Positions 11,555 through 23,129 of a DNA stretch of 64,000 nucleotides are shown here, piece after piece (position 1 is the stretch's first letter; every line of letters starts with the position of its first letter). The position numbers and the translations under genes are program-made. The notes below the pieces were generated by a model. That model made no database searches. It was not told where the DNA came from and saw nothing but the letters and a program-made list of their open reading frames with translations. The stretch comes from Polychytrium aggregatum (lineage: Eukaryota; Chytridiomycota; Chytridiomycetes; Polychytriales): positions 806,001-870,000 of the forward strand of contig NW_026516215.1 of the NCBI RefSeq assembly GCF_025602895.1, given 5' to 3'.

Positions 11555-13104
11555 ATGCTGACGAAGCGACTCTCGATGGCCTGCTTGCGGATGCCGTCTG
11601 CTGCCCAGAGGCTGCATTCGACATTCCATCGCGGCTCTGTCGTCGATCTGGCAGCATCCACTTTCCATCCTCCAAAGTCCAGCAACCCATCACCGGCAAC
11701 TGCTCGCTCGCCTCTGTTGATTCTGCACGGCCTCTTTGGCTCCAAGCAAAACTGGAGGTTCGGCCATCGCTCGCTGTCGGCGCTGTTGTCATTGTGTTTC
11801 AGCACATACAAGTCGCCAGCAGCTCCCGTTCCATCCGAACCAGCTTTGAGCCTCGACCTTTGCGTCCCTGGCTGACTGCCTCTATATCTTTTGGCACTGG
11901 CACTTCATCCCTCGATCCGACTCGCCCGCTGCCTCAGATCGATTGCCAAGGGACTTGCTGGAAGGCTCAGCACCGACGTAATCGCACTCGACCTTCGCAA
12001 CCACGGCGAATCGCCCCATGCCGATGCCCACGACTACGAGCTCATGGCGGCGGATGTTGCGCATTTCATCCAGAGCAAGGGCCTTGGGCAAGTTCATCTC
12101 ATGGGCCACTCCATGTAAGTTGACAATGCCGTGGGTCGCTTGCTGTCCGAGGCAAACCGCCGCTGTGTCGATTTCAAGCAGCACTCCCACAGCTCTGTCC
12201 AGGAATCGCTGAGCCGGATCGGACCGGCCTGGCGCGGTCGTTGATGTCGTTGACTAACTGAGTCATGTACTGCTTGGGTCGATCTACAGGGGAGGAAAAG
12301 TCGCCATGCATCTCGCCCTCACGGGCGGCACCGACATCGAGAAGCTCATTGTCGTTGACATGTCTCCGGTCGCCAAAAACCTCACCAAGGTCTTTGGCAA
12401 TTACGTCGATGCCATGCTGAAGATCGAGGCCGCCAAGGTGCAGACGGCTGCCGAGGCTGATGCCATCCTCAAGACCACCGTCCCGGTATGCATACATGCC
12501 CGTCACCCACAGCGACACCGCTTCGGGTGACTGCATCGATGCAGCACCCCGCACATTGACGCTCGTATCGAGGCCCCTCGAGCACCGGAGGCATTGGGGA
12601 TCACGGCTCTTACACAACCACCGTCCGCGTTCGGTCTTGATCAGGAACTTCCTATCCGGCAATTTATCCTGACGAACCTGAAGGAGCAGCCCGGCCTACC
12701 CTATCTCAAGTTTCGTGTGAACCTGGCCACCATCCACGACTCGCTCGAGAAGCTCTGGGCCTTCCCATACGAGAACACCAACCGCACCTTTGACCATCCG
12801 ACGCTGTTCCTGGGGGGTAAGCGGGACCGATATGTCTCGCCTCAGTCGCATCCAGCCATCCAAAAATTCTTTCCCAAGGCGACGATCACGTACATGGACA
12901 CGGGCCACTGGTGAGAATGCCGCTCTCGATCGGGTCAACAGGCTCGCATCTGCATATCAACCGCACGCGGCCTGGATCGGTGCCGTGCCTGATGACACAC
13001 GGAGTCTAACGCCTCGTGGCGGTTTGTCTTGGATCGTCGTCAGGATCCATGCAGAGAAGCCCGAGGAGTTTATGCAGCATGTCACCAACTTCCTCAAGCC
13101 CTGA
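11555..13104 (+). CDS. ABHD11-type alpha/beta hydrolase, probably mitochondrial
   Basis: Five exons (11555-11757, 11938-12114, 12290-12485, 12645-12910, 13044-13104) give 300 residues, matching ABHD11/Imo32-type length. The N-terminus (MLTKRLSMACLRMPSAAQRL) is basic, lacks acids and looks like a mitochondrial presequence. Then come the oxyanion-hole strand LLILHGLFGSKQNWR, DVIALDLRNHGESPH, and the nucleophile elbow GHSMGG split by intron 2 (Ser near residue 124). The acid is in LFLGGKRDRYV and the histidine in GHWIHAEKPEEF, split by the last intron. The exon 4 start at 12645 (after TGATCAG) was chosen because it gives VPELPIRQFILTNL, the family form; upstream acceptors at about 12567 or 12590 also keep frame. 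Human ABHD11 is linked to protection of 2-oxoglutarate dehydrogenase lipoylation; the substrate here is not known. Confidence 0.88.
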
Positions 13105-14950
13105 CGACGCTGTCGGAATCCCCGTTCCGGCGCCGCTCCTCTTCAAAGACCAAGTCGCTCTCTGCTGCCGATAGCCGCGCAGTCCTCCGCATAGATGTTG
13201 CTCTGCTCTTCCGCAGAGTGGTGGGCGTTCAATATCACTCCATGTCCATTCACGCAAGCAAGTAAATGCATGCAAATGCCGGCAATGTCCTTCCAGCACC
13301 GAGCCCATGAGCGAGAACGGGGATGTCCTCGGTCGGCCGCGGCCAAGCTGTCGAGCCCGATTCACAGTGTGCGCTTGGTCACGTGCCGTCCCTCCCGGAA
13401 AACGAGAGCGCCAGCGAGACGCAGCCGCCCTCGGTTTTGTTGCGCCTGACATTTTTGGTTGGATGAAAGGCAGAGCAGCCAGAATTGACGACGGGCAATC
13501 TGTCCTCTGCCCGACGCCGGCTGCATCTGGTCCTGCTCCGCCGCCGTGCTGCACTATCCGCCAGACTGTTGTCAGGTATGGGGGCTGCAGTCCAAGACCT
13601 TGGGGCACTGTGCTGTCCGGACTGCTCGAGCCATATTGGTCATCGGGATGCCGTCGCCAGCAAATCGTCAAGACAACGAACCGTGTTCATCGCCTGCCGG
13701 CTCCAGACCTCCAGCTCTCATGCCTTTGGCGGCCAGAGAGCATACGCACAGCAAGTATATGAAATGGCTATGGGTCGCTGACGACCCCCCCCGTTTGCTC
13801 GAATCGCTCTCCAAACTCTGCTTCCTCAGAACCATCTCGTCCCGAGCGACGTCCGACCCCCGCTTCGGCTCTGTTCGCCCGACTTCCGCCTCCTCAACGG
13901 CCGCTCGCGATCAATCAGAAGCAATCCACATCGAGCCCGATGCATGAAGAACAGAGCTCGCTGAAGCCCAATACCAGTCGGCCATCGAATGTCTACAAGT
14001 AATGATAGATCTCCCTTCCCTTCGTTCCTGCCATGATCGGCCTGTGTGGTGACGGTGCTCGTTGTCGCTGTCAAGAGTGCATGTCGAATCGCTCCTCTCG
14101 ACTGAGGCTCGCACATCTTTCCACTTGCTCTACTGTAGACGGCCACAACGATCGCTTGCGACCCCGTCGCTGATAGTGACACCGTCAAATCAATCGTCCA
14201 GACCTGTAAGTGCTTCATGCAACGTGAATATTGCCGAGTCCGATGGGTCATATGTCGCCAGTTGTCCTTGGACGCTGAAGACCGGCATATTCGGGACACC
14301 CGGGCACTGCAACATTGGTGCGGCTACGTTCGAGCTCTACGCCTGATATGGTCGAGACGTTGGTTTATGCCATGAGCGCAAAGCCCCGCTCTGTTGCCGA
14401 AGCCGCCTCGAGCACGGGCATGCTGCCGATGGTTCCATCCAGCGATTGAATGTCGGCCCGATCGTCTATTGACCAGCGTATTGAAAGACCGATGATTTGT
14501 CTAATGAAGCCTGGTGACTAATCGAATTATCATTCAGCACCAAGGTGGTGCCTCGCCATACAAAATCGGTTCCAATATATCTCGTTCAAGGTTGGGGCGG
14601 ACCGCTGGTATGTGGAAGATCCTCGGCAGTTGGAGAATGAAGCACTGCAGACGGAGTGCTATGGATGAAATCATGTAGATGATCATTTCGGATGGGGCAC
14701 TTTGATCTGGCATTGTCTGTTAGCGGATTTGTGAGGGGAGACAATGCATCCATGGATCATTGGGTCCATATCTCGCCTGGATCCCACAGCGGGCTGCTCC
14801 CTATATCCGCTTGGCCATGCAACATTAACCGTCGCATACATTCCCATTCGCTGCTCCTGTGGTCCTATGTGATGCACTACTTTGCCATGGTTTCGACTCT
14901 TGATCGATCAAGTCCCAACCAATCGCAGTCCCCATGACAGCGTGACCAGC
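13105..14950. other. Intergenic stretch with possible short plus-strand exons at 13957-13998 and 14139-14205
   Basis: 1.85 kb without a recognised gene. Two stretches look like joined exons: 13957-13998 (LAEAQYQSAIECLQ, ending at a GTAATG donor) and 14139-14205 (TATTIACDPVADSDTVKSIV, after TACTGTAG and before GTAAGT). They read together in one frame and resemble a TPR-like helix pair. I could not find a convincing start, or decide on a last exon among three options between 14240 and 14460. This could be a small gene or a relic. The rest shows nothing. Confidence 0.3.
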
Positions 14951-17900
14951 ATGGCCGATGCTCGCGCTTCTAAATCGACACCTCAAGCACCATTGGTAAG
15001 TCTTGATTCGGCGTCGGAGTCATCCAGCCTGCTTTCAGAAGGTTGAAGTCGTTGATGCTTGTGTGGCTAATGGAGTCCCGGAATGCTTTTACTCTCCCAA
15101 GCCAAAGCGTCAGGAACTTTTGGACCATTTCATGCCTAATCCGCCGGCCACAGCTGACACTGGCACCTCCGAGCTGCCTGCTCGCACTCCAGCTCGACCA
15201 AAACCAGAACATGTGGCTATCGTAAGGTCGTCCATGAAGCAAGGGGAGCACTCACTGCCCGTTCCTCACTCGGATCGCACGCCGCTAAAACAACGCGGGA
15301 GTCATATTGCCGAAATCAGTGACTTGGACGTGCCGACGGCCCCGCACCCCAGAAAGACAGACACCTCGCGATCAGCCAGCCCCACGAGGCACTCATCTCT
15401 ACCGTCAGTCTCCCACTATTTTCAAAAGTCCTCGAGTACGGATGACCAAACTGACCTGGAGCCCTCGAATCATGTGCCCAACTTACTCTCGGTCATGCGA
15501 CCCCGCTCCATCCACCGCATCCGCATCAACCAGATGAAGCCTGCAGAGCCACCAACTGTTGCGCCCATAACCGCTCAGACACCTGCGGCCGACCGAGACA
15601 TGATCATGAATGCCGTGTCCCTCGAGTGCATTGAAAAGTCCACTGCGGAAGCCAAGGATTTCGGCGCCAGCAAGCTGTTCATCGGGCACCAAACAGTGAC
15701 CATCCGTGAATACGCAAAGCAGCACATTTTATGCACAGTTAAAGGTGCCAGCATCAATGTACGATATTGCCGGTGACCATGATATCGCCCCGACAGTGGA
15801 TGCAGGTCACTTGCTGACTAGACGCGATGCCACTGGGCCTTCTGAGACGGCACAGTCACTGATCTCGGCGGCATGCAGACGGGGAATATGCGCTGTGGTA
15901 GTCGGCGATGCTGCCGTACAATGCGCAGGATGGTATCCTACTGCGGTCGGTGCGTCTACGGTGCTTAAACTGTCAACGATGTTCTCTATATCGCAGGTCT
16001 ATATGGGTGGCAAAGAGATAGCAATTCTCTTTGAAGAGAAGCGCGAGGACCGACTCTGGGTAGCCCGACTGGAATCCACGACTAAGGCGCTCGCATTACT
16101 AAATCGATTTGACGAGATATATGGATCCAAGTGCATTAAAATCAGGTACGTCCGTGGCCGGCACAATATCCAAGGTTTCGGAATGATGATCTCCCTTTCC
16201 GGCCACTCTTCCTATTGCGCGCTCTACCATGCTACCGCCCGGATCTGATGCTAGATGTCGCTCCCTGTAGCCGCGAGCAGCTAGTAAATGACTATGCCCT
16301 GGGCCTCAGCTATCGTGCGACACGAGGGCTTGGTTCGGCAATACCCACGACGCCCAAAGTAGCAGGGCACCAGCCAAGCCGACTGGAGGGCGGGGTGTCT
16401 GCGAGCCCAGGACGGACAATTGATGATGTCGCCGCGTCGCCTCGAGCCAAACCTTACATTGGGGGCGTCGGGTCGATTGGCCGATCGCTGTCTCTGAGGA
16501 CCCGCCGGCAAGCCAGCACAGCCAACGTCAACGACCAGGACGCACTTGTCATGGCCAAAACCAACCCCAAGGAGGAATCTGAGTGGCGAAAATACCTCGC
16601 TGGAAATCCAGAGTACGTTCAGAATACCGCATGCCAGCAGGCAAATGTGAGGGGTCAACGTCATGATTGGACTGGATGCAACTCATGGCCGATCCGCTCT
16701 ATGTCCTTCAGTGCTATTACATGCACGCAATCGATTGCTGGCTAATCCGAACGATGCAGTTTCTATCTCATCTATCCCCCCGGCGAGGTCGGGGCTATAC
16801 CCGTCACCAATAGCGATGCAATCCGACTCGATGAGGGCGAACTGTTCAACGATACGCTGATCGCGGCATACTTCAAGTAAGTAACATGCGCATCGGCCCA
16901 TTTCCAACGTCTTCAGTGTGTGTACACTGCCCGCGATGGTGCACACTGCATATACATGTGTCATCTCTTCACGCTCTCTAACTGGCCCTGTCCTGATCTC
17001 TCCGATTTACCTGGCTGGCGCACAGATACCTGTATAATAGCTGGAGCCCGATTCAGCGAGAGAGTGTGCATCTTTTCAACTCGCATTTCTACGACTACAT
17101 CTCGGCACCGAAATCCAAGAGCCAGAGCGAAGAGGAAGCGTGAGTGGATGGATTCTGTTGTGGCTCTCGCCCGCTCCGAATATTGGCGGTCGAGAGCGAG
17201 CGTTGCCATGAGGAAGGCGCCTTCGCTTGCGCCATCAGCCAGTCTCACGCCCCCGTTACGTCCGTGAACCACAATCGCAGGCGACTACGCGGCTACGAAA
17301 AGGTCAAGAAGTGGACAAAAAACGTCAACATCTTTGAAAAGACATATGTGTTTGTCCCGGTCAACGAAAAGTACGTATATGTCGCGCCGTCGAGCCGATC
17401 TTGGACCCTGAGGGGGTACTATGGCAGGCTGGATGCTGGCGAAGCACTCATCATGGCCACCACCACCACCACCACCACCACCCGCGCGTGCCGATCGCTA
17501 ATCGATTCTATTTTCGGTGTCAGCTTCCATTGGTATCTGGTCCTGATCTACAATCCGGGTGCCTTCGTCCGAGCCGTCGAGCGCGAACGCAATGCGCTAG
17601 CGAGTGATGTTGATGAAGTGGTCGATGAAGGCATGATACCAGGCTTGCCTCCGATTGCAGACCATACATTCGACAACGAGCACGACAAGGCATATAGGTC
17701 CCTCAAGCGGAAGCGGCCGACCAACGAACACGGCCAAACCGGGCCGCCGCCGCCCTTGTCGCACTCCAGGGCAAAGACAACGCCAGACTCGCTGGCATCG
17801 ATTGAAGTTGTGGAACCGGATCTGCCGATCCAGATCCCTGACTCGTACGAGCCCGATGATGAACTTAGCGCCAGCCCGGCAACTGACACGGATAGGGCCG

Positions 17901-19902
17901 ACGTTAGTCGTTTCCGCGACGATGATGAGGCCGATGGGTCGATGCAGCTGGCTGACAACGACATGCCGAGTCTGCTGCTGCAGTCTCACAGTGTCCGGCT
18001 CGATGACGATATGGAAATGATGGATGAAGATCCTTTGCCAGAAGCAGTCGACAGCCCAGCACCTGCTGTGATCGCCGCTCAATCCGATGATGATGGATAC
18101 ACGTCGACACGTCCGACGACGCCCATTCCCGGGGCTCGAAATCTCGATCAGCAAAGGCTGAGGATCCTTGCTGACAAAGCAAAGTACATCAACGACCAGG
18201 AGAAAGTCCGGGACATGGGCATGGCGGACTGCCGTATCTTTGTGTTTGATTCACTCAATGGCACTCGCCGGTCGGTCAAGAACATCATATCGTGGTACCT
18301 TATCCATGAAGCCAAGGAGAAGCTCAAGCTGGATATCTCGGAACAAGTGCGGCAAAGCGGGCGACTCTTCTATACAAATGTCAAGGTTTGTCGAGATGGG
18401 TGCACTTGGGTAGCTGCTGTCGAGGGTAGTCCGGCGGACCGCAAAGGCATTCGCTGACGCACCCGTCTGCTTCTCCAGTGCCCCAAGCAAGACAACTACT
18501 GCGACTGCGGCGTGTTTCTACTCCATTACGTCGAGGTTTTCATGAGCAATCCTGAACACCACCTCACAGGAATGTTTGTAAGTACGGCACTCTGTCAGGG
18601 GTGGATTGCCAGCCGCCTCTGCGTACGACGTACGAGGGCGGCCGACCGGCCAACTGATCGATATGTTGGCCCGAGATGCTCATGTGCGTGCCTATAATGT
18701 TCATCGCAACCACATATTGGCAGAACAACCTGGACATTGGCGAAAAATCGGGCGATCCTATGTTTCCGCTCTCAGACATCCCGTCCAAGCGACTGATGAT
18801 GATCGAGCTCATGAAAATGTGGCACGAGCAGTATACCAGCTACCTGAACCGCCAAAAGCGATCCGAAACAAAGTACGATTCCGGCGACGATAGCTCCTCG
18901 GATCTGGAGGAGGTGGTGCCGATCTCCAACTCTCCATCCAAGCGATATGAAGCAGTCGAGCCGCCGCCGGCACAGGACGACAGCCCCGAACGAGAGACTA
19001 GTCCCGACGGCAGCGCACCGTATCAGCACGACGACAACGATACACGTTATCAGCACGACGACAGCGACGACATTAATGCCGAGGACGGTGTCGCTGACGA
19101 CTCCCAGCTCATCAGCAGTAATTACGATTATGATGCTGAACATAACGCTGGCCATGAAGATGCCATCGGCTTTCTGGACCAGGAGGAGCTACATGACTCC
19201 CACGGCACACCGAAGGCATATGACGTGCAAACCACCATGGATGAGGGTGTGGACGATAACAACGAAGCAACGGATGCACCGGAAAGCCCCATCGGCGAAC
19301 TGAGCGAGCTGAGCAAGCACCTGCGCGACGCTGCTGAGCGGCTCGCTGATGATGCTTTCGGGCTCCCCGACGTTGAAGCTGAAGAGGTGCTCGATGATGA
19401 CGATGATGTCGCCGACGAAGAGCTCGAAAGCCACATCGTTGAGGAGGAGCTCGAAAGCCACATCATTGACCAAGGGTTTGAAAGCCACAGTGTCGACGGG
19501 TTTGAAAGCCACATCATTGACGAAGAGCTCGAAAGTCACATCATCGGCGAAGGGTTTGAAGGTCACGCCGTTGCTGAAGAGCTCGAAAGCCACATCATTG
19601 ACGAAGGATTTGAAGGTCACATCATCGACGAAGGGTTTGAAGGTCACGCCGTTGACGACGAATCCGATGACCACGCCGAGGAGACTGATGGAGGCGTGGA
19701 AGAGCCCGAGAGCAGTGCCGCCAATGATGCCGAGATAGTTGCGGAAACCGCCAGCAGCCACTCCGAGCTGTCCGATAGGGAGACGTATTTTGAGATCCTC
19801 AAGCCCGAAGCGTCCAATCGGATTACGCTGGATCCGGCGCTGTTCCCGAGCACACCACTTCGGCGCTCGAATCGCCACTTTCGGAGCAGCAGCGGACTAT
19901 AG
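14951..19902 (+). CDS. Ulp2/SENP6-7-type SUMO protease
   Basis: Ten exons (14951-14995, 15039-15758, 15997-16145, 16271-16612, 16760-16876, 17026-17139, 17281-17370, 17524-18385, 18479-18577, 18724-19902) join in frame to 1238 residues. The C48 protease core starts in exon 5 (SDAIRLDEGELFNDTLIAAY) and continues with LFNSHFYDYI and KKWTKNVNIFEKTYVFVPVN. The triad is His in NFHWYLVLIYNP (codon 17528), Asp in IFVFDSL (18248) and Cys in DCGVFLLHYVE (18506). About 240 residues of disordered acidic sequence lie between His and Asp. Such an insert is typical of Ulp2, SENP6 and SENP7, which trim SUMO chains in the nucleus. The C-terminal tail (~390 aa) is acidic and contains nine 9-residue repeats. 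SUMO specificity is family knowledge; the triad and insertion are visible. Confidence 0.88.
19423..19662 (+). repeat. In-frame tandem repeat encoding nine ~9-residue units (xxLESHIID type)
   Basis: A degenerate 27-base repeat inside the last exon of the Ulp2-type gene. Units read as EELESHIID, QGFESHSVD, EGFEGHAVD and similar, always with a central E[SG]H. All copies stay in frame. The copies mix two codon versions, so some units look recently duplicated. Confidence 0.85.
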
Positions 19903-20778
19903 ACTCGAGGGTGGGCAGGCGTGCTTCAATGAGGCGCCAAGCTCTGCATCGGAATACATCAAACTCATTTTGAAACGAGGGCGTTTGGTTTCCACAACAC
20001 CGTTCCTCGTCGACGGTGGCTGGGTTGTATCTGCCCGAGCGCTCTCTGGCCACCGATCGCCAACGAGCAGCACCTTCCATCTGAACGGCCACAGCGAAGG
20101 CACTGGGGGGTGGACATATCATTGGAGGGCGAATTGGTGGGGCCCTCGCCATAGCCTGCTCCCTGCCACCTTGATGACGGAAAGCGAGACTGGGCTCTGC
20201 CAGCAACCAAGTCTCTCGAGTCGGAAGACGCAGCTTCCCCCTCGCCGCATATCGATGAGCACTCAACCCTCTCGTCCATTTTGTGCCAGCGCGATCGACC
20301 AGAGAAGCCCTTCACGAGTCAGATACCGTCGTAGTCAGAATTTAGGCATGTTTGCATTCATGATGAATAATTCATAACACTCCAGTCATCATTGTGAGGG
20401 TTCTCTGTCGCTTGCTGGCACAGCCCTCTCTCGCTCCCCGTTGCCGGTAACGGACAATAAAACAGAAATATGCTCCTGGGACACCAACTCGAGATGGCCG
20501 AGCAGAAGCGAAACGATGGTGCGCAAGCAGAGCCGCCTGCGGACAGAAGGACAGACCCGGCCAGCGCCGACGCATACAGAATCCAGCATATGCACCTGCA
20601 AGCAGGGCTACCCTCAACTATCTGGCGCAGATCGGGAACAGAGCTCCCGTCGTCTGGCGCGTTCATCATCCTCGGGTAATATGTGGTATTAAGTATGTTG
20701 TCAGTCTGTAGGTATATCCTAAGACATTGGCGAAAGAGCGGCTGCCGCCCGCGCCACTGTTTTATAGTGCAGCGAGAC

Positions 20779-20809
20779 CCAAGCCACACGCCACGTGAAT
20801 GTGGCTTGG
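20779..20809 (+). promoter_or_regulatory. Perfect 10-bp inverted repeat with CACGTG E-box in the loop; second E-box at 20819
   Basis: The arms 20779-20788 (CCAAGCCACA) and 20800-20809 (TGTGGCTTGG) pair perfectly around an 11-base loop that contains CACGTG at 20792-20797. Another CACGTG is at 20819-20824, 27 bases on. CACGTG is bound by bHLH factors such as fungal Cbf1/Pho4 types. The pair sits about 390-410 bases upstream of the NSUN start codon. A binding site is inference. Confidence 0.4.
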
Positions 20810-21148
20810 CCGATCAACCACGTGATTCATTTGGTGTGATCAAGCGATCCCGGTTTTACACCGCGAGACCGACGGCGAGGCGAGAGCGAGGTGAGAGCGA
20901 GATTGGCGTCTGGGCAACAGCCGATAGGTGTGCTGGCGCGGCCGCATGCCTGTTCGGATCGCACTCCGGGACTGCGATGTGGCCGCTTCAGTGTTTGGAT
21001 GGATTTCATGGCAATGTGCAGTTCCTTGGGAATCGAGTGCTTGGGAATCGATCTCCCGAGGCTCTGCGAGAAGCAGCCGAGAGCACAGGCATCTCTCTCG
21101 ATTTTGTGACCGCATGAACCCGCGTCATGTCGGCATGTTGATCCCCAA

Positions 21149-21199
21149 CCATCCAAGCAGCCATCCAAGCAGCCATCCAAGCAGCCATCCAAGCAGCCA
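21149..21199 (+). repeat. (CCATCCAAGCAG)4 tandem repeat abutting the NSUN start
   Basis: Four perfect 12-base units plus a partial one, ending 7 bases before ATG 21206. It therefore probably lies in the 5' UTR or core promoter. Confidence 0.9.
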
Positions 21200-21205
21200 A
21201 GGCGA

Positions 21206-22754
21206 ATGGCGATCGTATCCAGGACGGCAAAAGCGACGCTCGAGCCGCTGCTCAAGTACCTCAGCAACATATACTCGGCCCAGCAACTCGATGAGCTCCT
21301 CGAGGCATACAGTGTGACCCGGAGATCCAGCTTCCGACTCAACACTCTCAAGCTGTCGTCGCCCGATGAGCAACGACAGTGCATCGCGGAGCTGGCTCGG
21401 TCGCTGCAAGCGTCCAAGAAGACCAAGGGCGCTCGGCTTACTCCAACACCGTTCAGCCCCCTGGCCTTTGCTGTGTCGGATCCATCGGTCAACATTCGGC
21501 ACTTCCGTCCGTCCCCATACTACAAAAATGGCCAGATCTTTTTCCAGTCGCTGTCGTCGATGCTACCGCCGTTGGCCCTCGGGGTCGAGCCCGGGATGTC
21601 GGTCCTGGATATGTGCGCTGCTCCAGGTGCGTGTCGCCAGATCACCATGGATCTTGTCGATTCTGTGGCGACAGCTTGGCCCTGCTCACCACCAACCCCA
21701 GCGAGTCTAACAGCACAAAATCCCTGAAACCTTCCTCCTGGATATCTTCTGGCTGCTCGGGCAGGCGGGAAAACGCTGCAGCTCGCCGAGCTGGTGGGAA
21801 AGCGTGGCAGCGTCGTCGCCAACGATATCAACGTCATCCGTGCCTCGATACTTGCAAAAAACGTGGATACTGTTCTGCCAACCAGCCTCCGGCGGCTCGT
21901 CAAGGTGAGAGACACATTGGTGGTGTCGCTTGGAGCCACAGTCCAAACACAACCGGCCATCAAACATGCCGACCAGCCGAACTTGATGTGATATCGCGGC
22001 CGGATGCCGAGTACAGCCACAAGCTCACTCTTGCGTCTAATTGCAGATTCGGATTGTTGATGCGACAAGAATGCGGCTCTCATCGGCGCCGGAGATCGAC
22101 CTTTCTGCACAAACCAACGACGAGCTTCCTGACTCTGACATGGCCCCCGTAAGCTACCCGACGGTTGAAGAAATAGAAGAGCTGGCTCGGCAGCATCAGA
22201 AGATGGCGCAGGAGGACTCGAACACTCGCAACCGCATATTCGACCGGCCATTCGATGCCATCCTCCTCGATGCTCCATGCACTGGCGAAGGAGTCATCCA
22301 TCTCAGTCACCCAAGTTCATACAAAAGCTGGAGTCGGCAATGGGTTCTGCAACACTCGCGGTTGCAGCGCCAGCTTTTGAAGTCGGCGCATGCCCTGCTG
22401 AAGCCCGGAGGATCGCTCGTCTATTCGACATGCACTCTCGGCACGGAGGAGAACGAAGCCGTCGTCGACTGGTTCCTTAAACGATACTCGGATATGGCCA
22501 TTGTCCCTCTGGGAGGAGCCATGTCTCAATTTGCTCCGTCACCAGCCAAGGGCATGCCCAAGAAGGGCGTTAATCTCTGGAACGACGGCGATGACGACGA
22601 CAACCCGCCGCAGCCGTTGCCGACCGGCTTTGGGCCTGGGATCGTGCGGGTGCCTGGCGGACGATTCCATCCTTCTCTGCGCATGGCCCTGAGGGTGTTT
22701 CCATCGGAGGACTATGAGGGATTCTTTGTCTGTCGCCTCCAAAAAGCACAATAA
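21206..22754 (+). CDS. NOL1/NOP2/Sun-family RNA cytosine-5 methyltransferase
   Basis: Three exons (21206-21626, 21765-21904, 22047-22754) give 422 residues. The SAM-binding loop VLDMCAAPGGKTLQLAEL is interrupted by intron 1 after the first Gly codon base. VVANDIN follows as motif II, then DAILLDAPCTGEGV with the PC catalytic/release cysteine. SLVYSTCTLGTEENEAVV carries the nucleophilic TC cysteine. The upstream FFQSLSSMLPPLAL and the N-terminal helical domain fit bacterial RsmF-like and NSUN proteins. It makes 5-methylcytosine in tRNA or rRNA using S-adenosylmethionine; which RNA cannot be told from sequence. There is no obvious mitochondrial presequence. An acidic loop (DGDDDDN) near residue 370 is unusual. 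Both catalytic cysteines are present, so it should be active. Confidence 0.87.
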
Positions 22755-23129
22755 CTTGGCATGCAATCGTTGGCACCCGCACATAGACATCACAACTCAT
22801 TTCATGATGGGGGGGGGCTTCATGTTCGCCGCCTCGCACAGCTCTGTCTGGCTGGATGTTCTTGGCAGGCCGCACAGAATCAGAAGCCGCTGTAACAGCG
22901 TATCGCCACGTCCAGTTTCAGCGGCCCTCGCTGATCGTCGTCCTGGTTCATATATTCAGCAGTGCAGCACTGACTACCCGGCAATCACACCAAGGATGTT
23001 CACAACGAGCTGGCCACGGTGGTCCAGCGATGGGCATGGCACGGCTGTTCTCCGGATTCGTGCACATGCTTTTCAGTTCCAAGAGAGGGCTACACATCAT
23101 GTACAATCACCCATCAACAGCCATCCTGT
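22755..23129. other. Convergent 3' spacer
   Basis: 375 bases between the NSUN stop (+) and the LRRC49-like stop (-). It includes a G10 run at about 22809. No gene or RNA recognised. Confidence 0.5.

Larger units (their letters stand above)
19903..21205. other. Intergenic region between the Ulp2-type and NSUN genes
   Basis: 1.3 kb with no gene I can support. Several minus-strand frames lack splice partners. It carries a hairpin with a CACGTG loop at 20779-20809, a second CACGTG at 20819, and a 12-base tandem repeat directly before the NSUN start. Confidence 0.5.

Noticed and set aside
21149-21199. 12-bp tandem repeat considered as N-terminal coding extension of NSUN
   Set aside because: The frame upstream of ATG 21206 does not give a family-like N-terminus, and the alignment starts after the ATG.
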